Positions 18,186-26,826 of a stretch of 41,788 nt of DNA are shown piece by piece; position 1 is the first letter of the stretch; the number at the start of each line of letters is the position of its first letter. The position numbers and the translations under genes were made by a program. This DNA is from Arenimonas sp. (GTDB lineage Bacteria > Pseudomonadota > Gammaproteobacteria > Xanthomonadales > Xanthomonadaceae): the NCBI GenBank assembly GCA_026398695.1, contig JAPLSJ010000026.1:1-41788 (forward strand), read 5' to 3'. The notes beneath the pieces were generated by a model. It worked only from the letters and a program-made list of their open reading frames with translations, had not been told where the DNA came from and did no database searches.

Positions 18186-19066
18186 CTGACCACCCCGCGC
18201 GACACCAGCGACATCAGGTACTGGCCGTAGCCGTTCTTGGCGAGCGGCTTGGCCAGCTCCTGCAGCTGGGCGTCGCTGATCCAGCCGTTGCCCCAGGCGA
18301 TTTCCTCGGGGCAGCACACGCGCAGGCCCTGGCGGGCCTCGATGGTCTCGATGAAGTTGGACGCTTCCAGCAGCGACTGGTGCGTGCCCGTGTCGAGCCA
18401 GGCGTAGCCGCGGCCCAGCTGCTCCAGGTGGAGGTCGCCCTGGTCGAGGTAGCAGCGGTTGAGGTCGGTGATTTCCAGTTCGCCGCGGTGCGAGGGCTTG
18501 AGCGAGGCGGCGAAGTCGCTGGCGCGGCCGTCGTAGAAATACAGGCCCGTCACCGCGTAGTTGGACTTGGGCTGCGCCGGTTTTTCCTCCAGGCCGACCA
18601 CCTTGCCGCTGGCGTCGAAGTCGGCGACGCCGTAGCGCTCCGGGTCGCGCACCCAGTAGCCGAACACGGTGGCGCCGGTGTCGCGGGCGTTGGCCCGCTG
18701 CAGCAGGTCGGTCAGGCCGGTGCCGTGGAAGATGTTGTCGCCCAGCACCAGGCAGCTGGGCTGGCCGGCCAGGAATTCGCGGCCGATCAGGAAGGCCTGC
18801 GCCAGCCCGTCGGGGCTGGGCTGCGCGGCGTACTGGATGTCCATGCCCCACTGCGAGCCGTCGCCCAGCAGGCGCTTGAACAGCTCCTGCTCGTGCGGGG
18901 TGTTGATGATCAGCACTTCGCGGATGCCGGCCAGCATCAGCACGCTGAGCGGGTAATAGATCATCGGCTTGTCGTACACGGGCAGCAGCTGCTTGCTCAC
19001 CGACTGCGTGATCGGGTAAAGCCGGGTGCCAGAACCACCGGCGAGAACGATTCCCTTGCGTGCCAT
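18182..19066 (-). CDS. rmlA: Glucose-1-phosphate thymidylyltransferase
   Basis: A 294-residue nucleotidyltransferase with the pyrophosphorylase motif [13 protein letters not shown] at residues 8-20, [17 protein letters not shown], and VLGDNIFHG for metal binding. It activates glucose-1-phosphate with dTTP, the first step of dTDP-rhamnose synthesis. It starts one base after the rmlB stop. Length and motifs are normal. Confidence 0.97.
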   Translation of the reverse strand: MARKGIVLAGGSGTRLYPITQSVSKQLLPVYDKPMIYYPLSVLMLAGIREVLIINTPHEQELFKRLLGDGSQWGMDIQYAAQPSPDGLAQAFLIGREFLAGQPSCLVLGDNIFHGTGLTDLLQRANARDTGATVFGYWVRDPERYGVADFDASGKVVGLEEKPAQPKSNYAVTGLYFYDGRASDFAASLKPSHRGELEITDLNRCYLDQGDLHLEQLGRGYAWLDTGTHQSLLEASNFIETIEARQGLRVCCPEEIAWGNGWISDAQLQELAKPLAKNGYGQYLMSLVSRGVVR

Positions 19067-19067
19067 G

Positions 19068-20123
19068 TCAGGACTCCTGTCCGATGCGCTCGAGGCGATA
19101 GCTTCCGTCCAGCACGCGGCCGACCCAGTCGCGGTTGGCGAGGTACCAGTCCACCGTGGCGGCGATGCCCTGCTCGAAGCTGACCGTGGGCTGCCAGCCC
19201 AGCTCGGACTGGATCTTGCCGGCGTCGATGGCGTAGCGGCGGTCGTGGCCCGGGCGGTCCTTCACGTAGGTGATCTGGGACTCGCGCGGCTGGCCGTCGG
19301 CGCGCGGCATGCGGGCGTCGAGCAGGGCGCAGATGGTCTTCACCACGTGGATGTTCTCGCGCTCGGCGTCGCCGCCGACGTTGTAGGTTTCGCCCACGCG
19401 CCCGGCCTCCAGCACGCGGCGGATGGCCGCGCAGTGGTCGGTGACGTACAGCCAGTCGCGCACGTTGCGGCCGTCGCCGTAGACGGGCAGCGGATCACCG
19501 GCCGCGGCCTTCTGGATGATCAGCGGCACCAGCTTTTCCGGGAACTGGTACGGCCCGTAGTTGTTCGAGCAGTTGGTGGTGAGCACCGGCAGCCCGTAGG
19601 TGTGGTGGAAGGCGCGCACCAGGTGGTCGGACGCGGCCTTGGACGCCGAGTAGGGCGAATTGGGCGCGAACGGCGTGGTTTCGGTGAACTTGCCGGTGTC
19701 GCCCAGCGAGCCGTACACCTCGTCGGTGGAGACGTGCAGGAAGCGGAACGCCGCCTTGGCCTCGCCCTCCAGCGCGCGCCAGTAGTCGCGGGCGCACTCG
19801 AGCAGGGCCAGGGTGCCGACCACGTTGGTCTGCACGAACGCGGCCGGGCCGTCGATCGAACGATCGACGTGGCTTTCGGCCGCGAAATTCACCACCGCCG
19901 ACGGCCGGTGCTCGGCCAGCAGCTTCGCCACCAGCGCGCTGTCGCCGATGTCGCCGTGCACGAACACGTGCGCGGGATTGCCCTCGAGGGTGGACAGCGT
20001 GTCGAGGTTGCCGGCGTAGGTCAGGGCGTCAAGGTTCACCACCTTGACGCCGCGACGCACGGCGTCGAGCACGAAATTGCCGCCTATGAAACCGGCACCG
20101 CCGGTGACAAGCCAAGTCTGCAT
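19068..20123 (-). CDS. rmlB: dTDP-glucose 4,6-dehydratase
   Basis: A 351-residue NAD-dependent extended short-chain dehydrogenase. It shows the GGAGFIG nucleotide motif (residues 8-14), [10 protein letters not shown], the [10 protein letters not shown] segment with catalytic Asp/Glu, and YSASKAASD with the catalytic Tyr-Lys. AGGAG nine bases ahead of the ATG supports the start. It leads the rml operon. Rhamnose from this pathway usually goes into lipopolysaccharide or exopolysaccharide; the large glycosyltransferase at 29766 is a possible but unproven user. Confidence 0.97.
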   Translation of the reverse strand: MQTWLVTGGAGFIGGNFVLDAVRRGVKVVNLDALTYAGNLDTLSTLEGNPAHVFVHGDIGDSALVAKLLAEHRPSAVVNFAAESHVDRSIDGPAAFVQTNVVGTLALLECARDYWRALEGEAKAAFRFLHVSTDEVYGSLGDTGKFTETTPFAPNSPYSASKAASDHLVRAFHHTYGLPVLTTNCSNNYGPYQFPEKLVPLIIQKAAAGDPLPVYGDGRNVRDWLYVTDHCAAIRRVLEAGRVGETYNVGGDAERENIHVVKTICALLDARMPRADGQPRESQITYVKDRPGHDRRYAIDAGKIQSELGWQPTVSFEQGIAATVDWYLANRDWVGRVLDGSYRLERIGQES

Positions 20124-20191
20124 TGCCGCTCCTGATGAGGTGCCCGGTGCCAGCTGCGCTGGGGGGAAGACGCGAACGGGAGGCACCGCGA

Positions 20192-20737
20192 TCAGAACGG
20201 GATGTCGTCGTCCGGGAACGGGTCGTCGTTGCGCGACGGGGGCGCGGACGAGCCGCCGCCGGAGCGCGAACCGTAGTCGCCACCGCCGCCGCCGCGCGGG
20301 CCGCCGCGATCGCCGCCGCCACCACCACCGCCGCCGGACGGACGCGCCGGGCGCTCGCTGCGCTCGCCGCCGCCGCGCTGGCCACCGCCACCGCCTTCGC
20401 CCGGCATGCCGCCGAGCATCTGCATCTCGTCGGCGATGATGTCGGTGGAGTATTTCTCGACGCCGTTCTTGTCGGTGTACTTCTCGGTGCGCAGCGAACC
20501 TTCGATGTAGACCTGGCGGCCCTTCTTGAGGTATTCGCCCATGATCTCGGCCAGGCGGCCGAAGGCCTTCACGCGGTGCCACTCGGTGCGTTCCTGCTGG
20601 TTGCCGTCCTTGTCCTTCCAGCTTTCCGAGGTGGCCACGGAAAGGGTGGTGATGGCGCTGCCGGACTGGCTGTAGCGCACCTCGGGGTCGTTGCCGAGGT
20701 TTCCGACCAGGATCACTTTGTTGATGCCGCGGGCCAT
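20192..20737 (-). CDS. ssb: Single-stranded DNA-binding protein
   Basis: A 181-residue SSB: OB-fold from [15 protein letters not shown] to about residue 110, then a glycine- and arginine-rich linker (long Gly runs), and the acidic tip DDDIPF that binds partner proteins. The ATG at 20737 is chosen because AAGGAAG lies four bases before it and matches the usual SSB N-terminus; the frame stays open further upstream, but that part is not SSB-like. It is transcribed away from ispB from a shared divergent region. Confidence 0.97.
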   Translation of the reverse strand: MARGINKVILVGNLGNDPEVRYSQSGSAITTLSVATSESWKDKDGNQQERTEWHRVKAFGRLAEIMGEYLKKGRQVYIEGSLRTEKYTDKNGVEKYSTDIIADEMQMLGGMPGEGGGGGQRGGGERSERPARPSGGGGGGGGDRGGPRGGGGGDYGSRSGGGSSAPPSRNDDPFPDDDIPF

Positions 20738-20774
20738 GGGACTTCCTTTTGCTGGACGTTTGCGCGAGAGGCCG

Positions 20775-20780
20775 ATTATA
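20775..20780 (-). promoter_or_regulatory. -10 element of ssb
   Basis: A perfect TATAAT on the minus strand (20780-20775), about 38 bases before the ssb start, with no clear -35 match. It is divergent from the ispB -10 element. Confidence 0.6.
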
Positions 20781-20832
20781 GCCACCCCGGCCCGGGCGAG
20801 TCCGGCCCCGGGGGTCGGGAAAACCCCGGTCG

Positions 20833-20847
20833 GGGGCTCAGAGCCCC
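20833..20847. repeat. Perfect 7-bp-arm palindrome between divergent promoters
   Basis: GGGGCTC-A-GAGCCCC at 20833-20847 lies between the ssb and ispB -10 elements, inside a very GC-rich stretch. It could be an operator or just a small hairpin; no known binding motif is recognised. Confidence 0.4.
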
Positions 20848-20902
20848 ACCCGATGGGCGCCCGGGGGCCGCCGATGGCCGGCCTGCCGCATGGACTGGCC
20901 GC

Positions 20903-20908
20903 TATAAT
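20903..20908 (+). promoter_or_regulatory. -10 element of ispB, predicting a leaderless transcript
   Basis: A perfect TATAAT at 20903-20908 ends six bases before the ATG at 20915. The usual spacing puts transcription start at or next to the A of the start codon. No Shine-Dalgarno sequence lies before the ATG. Confidence 0.65.
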
Positions 20909-20914
20909 CACCCC

Positions 20915-21913
20915 ATGTCAGCCCAGCCCCAAGCCGCCCGCCTGCCCGGCATCGCCGAAATCCAGTCGCTCGCCGCCGCCGAGATGGAGGCCGTGAACCA
21001 GCTCATCCGAAGCCGGCTGGCCTCGGATGTCGTGCTGATCAACCAGATTTCCGAGCACATCATCGCCGCCGGCGGCAAACGCCTGCGGCCGATGCTGGTG
21101 GTGCTGGCGGCGCGCGCGCTGGGCAACACGGGCACGGCGCCGCACCAGCTGGCCGCCATCGTCGAGTTCATCCACACCTCCACCCTGCTGCACGACGACG
21201 TGGTGGACGAATCGGACCTGCGCCGCGGCCGCAAGACCGCCAACGCGCTGTGGGGCAATGCGCCCAGCGTGCTGGTGGGCGATTTCCTGTACTCACGCAG
21301 CTTCCAGCTGATGGTGGAACTGGACTCGATGCCGGTGATGCGCGTGCTGGCCGACACCACCAACCAGATCGCCGAGGGCGAGGTGCTGCAGCTGCTGCAC
21401 GTGCACAACCCCGACACCGACGAAGCCACCTACCTGCGCGTGATCGAGCGCAAGACCGCGGTGCTGTTCGCCGCCGCCACGCGCCTGGGCGCGCTGCAGG
21501 CCGGCACCAGCGAGGCGGTGCAGCAGCGCCTGCACGACTACGGCATGAACCTGGGCCTGGCCTTCCAGATCGCCGACGACGTGCTGGACTACACCGCCGA
21601 CGCCGCCACCCTGGGCAAGAACCTGGGCGACGACCTGGCCGAGGGCAAGGCCACCCTGCCCCTGATCCACGCCATGGCGCACAGCAGCGACGCCGTGCGC
21701 GCGCGCCTGCGCGAAATCGTCGAAGCCGGCGACGCCTCGGCCATGCCCGAAGTGCTGGCCGCCATCGGCCACACCGGCGGCATCGGCTACAGCCAGCAGC
21801 GCGCGGCCCACTACGCCGCCCTCGCCGACCGCGCCCTGGACGGCCTGCCCGACAGCCCCTGGCTGCAGGCCCTGCGCGGCCTGGCCCACTACGCCACCAC
21901 CCGCAACCACTGA
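20915..21913 (+). CDS. ispB: Polyprenyl (octaprenyl) diphosphate synthase
   Basis: A 332-residue trans-isoprenyl diphosphate synthase that makes the side chain of ubiquinone. The first aspartate-rich motif is [15 protein letters not shown] (about residue 93) and the second is [11 protein letters not shown] (about residue 220). GGKRLRPML, the substrate-binding region, is also intact. The ATG at 20915 is the first start that yields a normal N-terminus and coincides with the predicted transcript start. The stop codon TGA lies inside the left arm of the palindromic element at 21910-22001. Confidence 0.95.
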   Translation: MSAQPQAARLPGIAEIQSLAAAEMEAVNQLIRSRLASDVVLINQISEHIIAAGGKRLRPMLVVLAARALGNTGTAPHQLAAIVEFIHTSTLLHDDVVDESDLRRGRKTANALWGNAPSVLVGDFLYSRSFQLMVELDSMPVMRVLADTTNQIAEGEVLQLLHVHNPDTDEATYLRVIERKTAVLFAAATRLGALQAGTSEAVQQRLHDYGMNLGLAFQIADDVLDYTADAATLGKNLGDDLAEGKATLPLIHAMAHSSDAVRARLREIVEAGDASAMPEVLAAIGHTGGIGYSQQRAAHYAALADRALDGLPDSPWLQALRGLAHYATTRNH

Positions 21914-22001
21914 AAGGAAAACATACCAGGTACATTTTCATGCGGCGTCCGGGCTTGGCCAGGCGCTCCACGAAAATGTACCTGGTATGTTTTCCTTTCA
22001 G
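21910..22001. repeat. Palindromic element A: 30-bp perfect arms, at two convergent stop codons
   Basis: Arms 21910-21939 and 21972-22001 are exact reverse complements around a 32-base loop. Both share the core TACCAGGTACATTTT with the two elements in hrpA. The TGA of ispB (21911-21913) and the TGA of the channel gene (22000-21998) both fall in the outer ends of the arms. The arms are much richer in A+T than the surroundings. A transcript in either direction would form a long hairpin containing a run of U, so it may also act as a terminator. Confidence 0.9.
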
Positions 22002-22669
22002 CTGCGGCTGCGGGCGGCCTGCAGGGCGACCAGGCGCGAGATCACCAGGGCGATGTAGAGCACGCCCAGCATCTGCTGGATCATCACCAGCGACCGGGCA
22101 TGGTTGCTCACCGGCGTGATCTCGCCGAAGCCCACGCTGCTCAGGCAGGTGAAGCTGAAATACAGCAGCTCCCACCAGCCCGTGGTCCCGTCGGGATTGT
22201 TCGACGGATTGATGTAGAACGAGCCCGGCGCGAAGGTCTCCACCAGCGCGTACAGGTAGGCGAACACGAACGCCATGAGCACGTACAGGCCGGCGGCGGC
22301 GAACAGCTCGTCGAGCGTCATCACCTCGTCGCTGAGCATGTAGCGCAGCAGGCACACCACCACGTAGGCATGGAACAGCGCCTGGGTGGCGAAGTTGGCC
22401 GGCAGCATCCAGGCGTTGGGGAAGAAGGCGGCGCCGATGTGCAGCGCAATGGCCGGCCACACCAGCACATAGCCGATGCGCGCCTCGGGGCCGCTGGCGC
22501 GGGCGGCGCGCAGGGCCAGCAGCAGCACCACCAGGTCGAACACGGCGATGGCCGCGCGGCCGCCTGCGAACGGCTCCAGGAACGGATACACCACCACCAG
22601 CACGATCAGCGAAAACAGCAGCCACGCATTGGGCAGCCGGGCGATCCGATGCAGGATGGCCGGCGGCAT
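21998..22669 (-). CDS. Potassium-channel-like membrane protein (Ion_trans_2 type)
   Basis: A 223-residue protein with about six hydrophobic segments. The C-terminal pore unit has a selectivity-filter-like sequence SSVGFGEITP near residue 175 (compare TVGYGD) followed by a final helix. The filter is atypical (GFGE), so ion preference is uncertain. It begins one base after the mgtE stop and is probably co-transcribed with it. Its stop codon is contributed by palindromic element A. No cytoplasmic regulatory domain is visible. Confidence 0.8.
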   Translation of the reverse strand: MPPAILHRIARLPNAWLLFSLIVLVVVYPFLEPFAGGRAAIAVFDLVVLLLALRAARASGPEARIGYVLVWPAIALHIGAAFFPNAWMLPANFATQALFHAYVVVCLLRYMLSDEVMTLDELFAAAGLYVLMAFVFAYLYALVETFAPGSFYINPSNNPDGTTGWWELLYFSFTCLSSVGFGEITPVSNHARSLVMIQQMLGVLYIALVISRLVALQAARSRS

Positions 22670-22670
22670 G

Positions 22671-24032
22671 TCAGCGCAGCAGGACCAGCGTGGCCAGGCC
22701 CAGGAACGAGAAGAAGCCCATCACGTCGGTGACCGTGGTGAGGATGACGCCGCCGGCCAGGGCCGGGTCCATGCGCATGCGCTTGAGCGTCAGCGGCACC
22801 AGCACGCCGGCCATCGCCGCCGACATCAGGTTGATGACCAGCGCCGCGAAGATCACCAGCGCCAGCTGCCAGTCGCCGAACCACAGCCACGTGGCCAGGC
22901 CGACGGTGCCGCCGATCAGCAGGCCGTTCATCAGCGCCACGCGCGCTTCCTTCCACAGCAGCGCATTGGCGTTCGACGCGCCCACCTGGCCCAGCGCCAG
23001 GCCGCGCACCATCAGCGCCAGCACCTGGGTGCCGGCGTTGCCGCCCATGCCGGCCACGATGGGCATCAGCACGGCCAGCGCCACCAGCTGGTCGATGGTG
23101 CCCTGGAACTGGCCCACCACGCTGGAGGCCAGGAAGGCCGTGGCCAGGTTGATGCCCAGCCACACCACGCGGCGCCGGAACGCGCGCACCACGGGGCTGA
23201 ACAGGTCCTCGTCCTCGTCCACGCCGGCGGCGCTGAGCGCCTGGTGCTCGGCCTGGGCGCGGATGATGTCCACCACGTCGTCGATGGTGATGCGGCCGAG
23301 CAGGATGTTGTTTTCATCCACCACGGGCGCCGAGATCCAGTCGTGGTCGGAGAACTGGGTGGCCACTTCGGTGTCGGGCGTGTCCACCGGGATGGCGGGC
23401 TGCTCGTCGTCGATCAGTTCGTTGATGGGCGTGGACGCGTCGTGGATCAGCAGCGACGCAATGGCCACGCGGCCCAGGTACTGGTGCCGGCGGCTGACCA
23501 CGAACAGGTGGTCGGTGTGCTCGGGGATCTCGCCGCGCAGGCGCAGGTAGCGCAGCACCACGTCCACGGTGACGTCGGTGCGCACCGTGATGACGTCCGG
23601 GTTCATCAGGCGGCCGGCGGTGTCTTCGCCGTAGCTCAGGACCTGTTCGAGGCGCTCGCGGTTCTCGCGGTCCATCGACTTCAGGACTTCCTCGATCACC
23701 GTGTCGGGGAGGTCTTCGGCCAGTTCGGCCAGGTCGTCGATGTCGAGGTCTTCGACCGCGGCGATGATTTCGTCCGGGTCCATCTCGGCCAGCAGGCTCT
23801 CGCGCACGTCGTCGCCGACGTGCACCAGCACCTCGCCGTCGTCCTCGGGATCGACCAGGCCCCAGACGATGTTGCGCTTGGCGGCGGGCAGGGACTCGAG
23901 CAGGTTGCCGATCTCGGCCGGCGACAGCGTGTTCACGAGGCGGCGCACCGGGCCCAGGCGGCCGGCGTCGAGCGCGTCCGACAGCATGCGCAGCTGGCGC
24001 GCGGTCTTGTCGTGGCGGACGGCTTCGGCCAT
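22671..24032 (-). CDS. mgtE: Magnesium transporter MgtE
   Basis: A 453-residue Mg2+ channel. It has an N-terminal acidic MgtE_N superhelical domain (about 15-130), a tandem CBS pair (about 131-255, with GEDTAGRLMNPDVITV and ISAPVVDENNILLGRITIDD) and five membrane helices from about residue 289. These contain the pore signature MPIVAGMGGNAGTQ. Acidic N-domain and CBS residues sense cytosolic Mg2+ in this family. GGGAG eight bases ahead of the ATG is a good ribosome-binding site. The predicted leader is only about 20 bases, so there is no room for a Mg riboswitch. Confidence 0.96.
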   Translation of the reverse strand: MAEAVRHDKTARQLRMLSDALDAGRLGPVRRLVNTLSPAEIGNLLESLPAAKRNIVWGLVDPEDDGEVLVHVGDDVRESLLAEMDPDEIIAAVEDLDIDDLAELAEDLPDTVIEEVLKSMDRENRERLEQVLSYGEDTAGRLMNPDVITVRTDVTVDVVLRYLRLRGEIPEHTDHLFVVSRRHQYLGRVAIASLLIHDASTPINELIDDEQPAIPVDTPDTEVATQFSDHDWISAPVVDENNILLGRITIDDVVDIIRAQAEHQALSAAGVDEDEDLFSPVVRAFRRRVVWLGINLATAFLASSVVGQFQGTIDQLVALAVLMPIVAGMGGNAGTQVLALMVRGLALGQVGASNANALLWKEARVALMNGLLIGGTVGLATWLWFGDWQLALVIFAALVINLMSAAMAGVLVPLTLKRMRMDPALAGGVILTTVTDVMGFFSFLGLATLVLLR

Positions 24033-24058
24033 CAGGTCGCTCCCGGGAATGCCGCCGT

Positions 24059-24064
24059 ATTATG
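24059..24064 (-). promoter_or_regulatory. Putative -10 element of mgtE
   Basis: CATAAT on the minus strand (24064-24059) lies about 27 bases before the mgtE ATG, in the short gap after tsaB. It predicts a transcript start near 24052. Confidence 0.4.
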
Positions 24065-24109
24065 CGGGGCCTTGCGACGCCCGCCTACCGCCATGTGGCC
24101 GCGCTGGCC

Positions 24110-24805
24110 TCAGGCCTTGCCTTGTTCGACCAGCGTGAGCGCGACCTTGTCGCGCAGGTAGGCCGGTTCGAGCTGGTCGGGCGCCAAGGCTTCGCCGCGG
24201 GCGAAAGCCTCGGCCGCGAGCCAGGCGAGGTCGGCCGCGTGCGGCAGCGCGGCGGCGTCGAAGCCCGCCAGCGCGTCGCCCAGGCGCGCCACCAGTGCGC
24301 CCGATTCGGCGGAAAAGCCCGTGCCCACGCCGAACGCGGGCTGTGATGGCCGCGGCGCCGATGCGGGTGCGACGATGATTTCAGGGCCCACGGCCAGCAC
24401 GCGGCCTTCGGCATCGCGGACGAACTCACCCAGGTAAACCTCGCCCATGCGCGCGTCGATGGCCGCCAGCACGCGGTCGCCCGGCGCCGGCCGGGCCAGC
24501 ACGGCCAGCGTGGACACCGGCAGCACCGGACGGTCGAGCGCCAGCGCCAGGCCCTGCACCAGGGCGATGGCCAGGCGAACGCCGGTGAAGGCGCCCGGAC
24601 CGCGGCCCACGGCGATGGCGTCGAGCTGCGACTTGCGCAGGCCCGCCTGCGCCAGCAGTTCGTCGGCCCAGGGCAGCACCAGCTGGGTGTGCCGGCGCGG
24701 CGCCAGCTCGTGGCGCGCAACCACTTCGCCGTCCACGTACACCGCCACCGAGCAGGCTTCGGTGCTGGTTTCGATGGCCAGCAGCTTCACGCGCGGCGCG
24801 GTCAT
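24110..24805 (-). CDS. tsaB: tRNA threonylcarbamoyladenosine biosynthesis protein TsaB
   Basis: A 231-residue ASKHA-fold protein beginning with the diagnostic LLAIETSTEACSVAVY, followed by HTQLVLPWADELL and GRGPGAFTGVRLAIA. TsaB partners TsaD and TsaE in making the t6A modification of ANN-decoding tRNAs. The ATG overlaps the yoaA stop by four bases. A yoaA-tsaB pair is a recurrent arrangement in gammaproteobacteria. Confidence 0.95.
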   Translation of the reverse strand: MTAPRVKLLAIETSTEACSVAVYVDGEVVARHELAPRRHTQLVLPWADELLAQAGLRKSQLDAIAVGRGPGAFTGVRLAIALVQGLALALDRPVLPVSTLAVLARPAPGDRVLAAIDARMGEVYLGEFVRDAEGRVLAVGPEIIVAPASAPRPSQPAFGVGTGFSAESGALVARLGDALAGFDAAALPHAADLAWLAAEAFARGEALAPDQLEPAYLRDKVALTLVEQGKA

Positions 24806-26826
24806 GGCGGGTCGTCCTGGAGGGCGTGGGCAGGCGGTGATTGTGTCGCAAAGAAGTCCTGCACGTCCTCGATCATGCGCGTGCGCGGGAACGGCGGCAG
24901 GCTGTCCAGGAACAGGCGGCCGTAGGATTTGCCCAGCAGGCGCGGGTCGCACAGCACCAGCACGCCGCGGTCGAGGTGGCTGCGGATCAGGCGGCCCACG
25001 CCCTGCTTGAGGGCGATCACGGCCTGCGGCAGCTGTTCGTCGCGGAAGGGATTGCCGCCCTCGCGGCGCACGGCGTCGAGCTTGGCTTCCAGCACCGGGT
25101 CGTCGGGCGCGGCGAACGGCAGGCGGTCGATCACCACCACGCTCAGCGCTTCGCCGGCCACGTCCACGCCTTCCCAGAAGCTGGCGGCGCCCAGCAGCAC
25201 GCCGTTGCCCGAGGCGCGGAACTGTTCGAGCAGCGTGTTGCGCGGCGCGGTGCCCTGCACGAACAGCGGCCAGGGGCAGTCGCGCAGCTGCTCGGCGGCT
25301 TCGCGCAGCGCGCGGTGCGAGGTGAACAGCAGGAAGGCGCGGCCCTTCGAGGCTTCCAGCACGGGCCACACGGCGTCGAGCATCGCGCCCAGGTAGTCGC
25401 GGCTGTTGGGCTCGGGCAGGCCGCGCGGCAGGTAACACAGCGCCTGGTTCGGCCAGTCGAAGGGGCTGGGCTGCAGCAGCTCGCGCGGTTCGTCCAGGCC
25501 CAGGCGCTTGGAGATGTGCGTGAAGTCGCCCGCCACCGCCAGCGTGGCCGAGGTGAAGATCCACGCGGCGCGGCTCTGCTCGCGATAGCGGCGCAGCGGC
25601 CCCGACACATCCAGCGGCGTGCGCTGCAGCACGAACCCCCGCTGCGTCAACTCATACCACCGCACCGAAAAACCGGGGTCAGAGCCCGATTTCGACGGCG
25701 GCATCCTGGCATCGTCATCGGCCTGCGGGTCGAAATCGGGCTCTGACCCCGGTTTTTCGCGCCAGGTGCGGAGGCGGTGGACGAGGTCGGCGGCGCGGTT
25801 GGCGCAGGTGCCGAAGCCGGGCGAGGCGTCGGCCAGGGGCGCGAGGCCGCGGGCGAGTTCCACCAGCGCGTGTTCGAGAAGGTCGAGCGCGGCCACGGCG
25901 GGTGCATGCGCCAGCATCCGCGACTGCGCCGCGCGCTGCGGCAGCGGCTCCATCGCCAGGCGCAGCTCGCGCATCGCGTGTTCGAGGTTGCGGGCGGGCG
26001 CCATCACGCTGGCCAGCGACGCGGTGACGTTCTTGCACTCGGCCAGGCTGTCGCGCGCGACGTCCATCAGCTGGCGCGAGCCCAGGCCTTCGCCGAAGAA
26101 CTGCGCGGCCAGCTCGGGCAGCTGGTGCGCCTCGTCGAGCACGAAGGCGGCGGCGCCGGGCAGGATTTCACCGAAGCCCTCCTGCTTGATCGCCAGGTCG
26201 GCCAGCAGCAGGTGGTGGTTCACCACCACCAGGTCGGCGGCCTGCGCCTGCTGGCGCGCCTTGGCCACGAAGCACTCGCTCCAGAACGGGCACTCGCCGC
26301 CCAGGCAGTTTTCCGCCGTGGACGTGACCATCGGCCACAGCGGGGAATCCTCGGGCAGGTCGGCCAGCTCGGCCAGGTCGCCGCGCATCGTCCGTCCCGA
26401 CCACGCCACCACGCGCTGGAACTGCGCCGAGACGTCGCGGGACGCAAACTTCTCGCCCTTGGCCTGCTCCATGCGGTACTGGCAAAGATAATTGGCGCGG
26501 CCCTTGAGCAGGGCCGTGCGCAGGCCCGCGCCCAGCGCCTCGCGCACGCGCGGCAGGTCGCGGTGGTAGAGCTGGTCCTGCAGCGCACGCGTGCCGGTGG
26601 AGATGATCACGCGCTGCCCGGACAGCAGCGCGGGCACCAGGTAGGCATAGGTCTTGCCGGTGCCGGTGCCCGCTTCGGCCACCAGGGTGGACTTCGCGTC
26701 CATCGCCTCGGCGATCGCCTCGGCCAGCTGCGCCTGCGCGGCGCGCGGTGAATAGCCTTCCAGGCCGACGTCCAGCGGCCCGCCTTCGGCGAGCGCCGCG
26801 CGGGTTCGATCGGCCAGGTCGTCCAC
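24802..26826 (-). CDS. yoaA: YoaA-type ATP-dependent DNA helicase carrying an in-frame palindromic insert
   Basis: A 674-residue XPD/DinG-type helicase. Walker A is EAGTGTGKTY (51-60). The Fe-S cysteines are C115, C174, C179 and C185 (CLGGECPFWSEC), and the DEAH box is at 231-234. Closeness to YoaA is shown by KGRANYLCQ and STGTRALQDQLY. Residues about 356-387 are encoded by palindromic element D; removing them gives about 643 residues, near E. coli YoaA (636 from memory). The start is GTG (26826), abutting the stop of the LpoP-like gene (TAAGTG) with no obvious ribosome-binding site, which suggests coupling. It overlaps tsaB by four bases. Confidence 0.93.
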   Translation of the reverse strand: MDDLADRTRAALAEGGPLDVGLEGYSPRAAQAQLAEAIAEAMDAKSTLVAEAGTGTGKTYAYLVPALLSGQRVIISTGTRALQDQLYHRDLPRVREALGAGLRTALLKGRANYLCQYRMEQAKGEKFASRDVSAQFQRVVAWSGRTMRGDLAELADLPEDSPLWPMVTSTAENCLGGECPFWSECFVAKARQQAQAADLVVVNHHLLLADLAIKQEGFGEILPGAAAFVLDEAHQLPELAAQFFGEGLGSRQLMDVARDSLAECKNVTASLASVMAPARNLEHAMRELRLAMEPLPQRAAQSRMLAHAPAVAALDLLEHALVELARGLAPLADASPGFGTCANRAADLVHRLRTWREKPGSEPDFDPQADDDARMPPSKSGSDPGFSVRWYELTQRGFVLQRTPLDVSGPLRRYREQSRAAWIFTSATLAVAGDFTHISKRLGLDEPRELLQPSPFDWPNQALCYLPRGLPEPNSRDYLGAMLDAVWPVLEASKGRAFLLFTSHRALREAAEQLRDCPWPLFVQGTAPRNTLLEQFRASGNGVLLGAASFWEGVDVAGEALSVVVIDRLPFAAPDDPVLEAKLDAVRREGGNPFRDEQLPQAVIALKQGVGRLIRSHLDRGVLVLCDPRLLGKSYGRLFLDSLPPFPRTRMIEDVQDFFATQSPPAHALQDDPP
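25666..25759. repeat. Palindromic element D inside yoaA: 31-bp perfect arms, 32-base loop
   Basis: Arms 25666-25696 and 25729-25759 are exact reverse complements. The arms contain GGGGTCAGAGCCC, a motif that recurs in intergenic hairpins of many proteobacteria (recalled, not checked). On the minus strand the element is read as EKPGSEPDFD, a short loop, then SKSGSDPGFS, without breaking the helicase frame. Its sequence is unrelated to elements A-C but its arm and loop sizes match those of element A. Confidence 0.93.

Noticed and set aside
20281-20400. Tandem repeat in the ssb 3' half
   Set aside because: It is the glycine-rich linker coded by GGC/GGN codons, normal for SSB, not a mobile or regulatory repeat.
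20738-20911. N-terminal extension of ssb
   Set aside because: The added residues are not SSB-like, the region contains the ssb -10 element, and the ATG at 20737 has a strong ribosome-binding site.
21910-22001. CRISPR repeat or phage attachment site
   Set aside because: There is a single inverted repeat with no direct-repeat array, spacers, tRNA or integrase; the palindrome family in hrpA explains it better.
24033-24109. Magnesium riboswitch ahead of mgtE
   Set aside because: The gap is 77 bases and the predicted leader only about 20, too short for a known Mg-sensing riboswitch.
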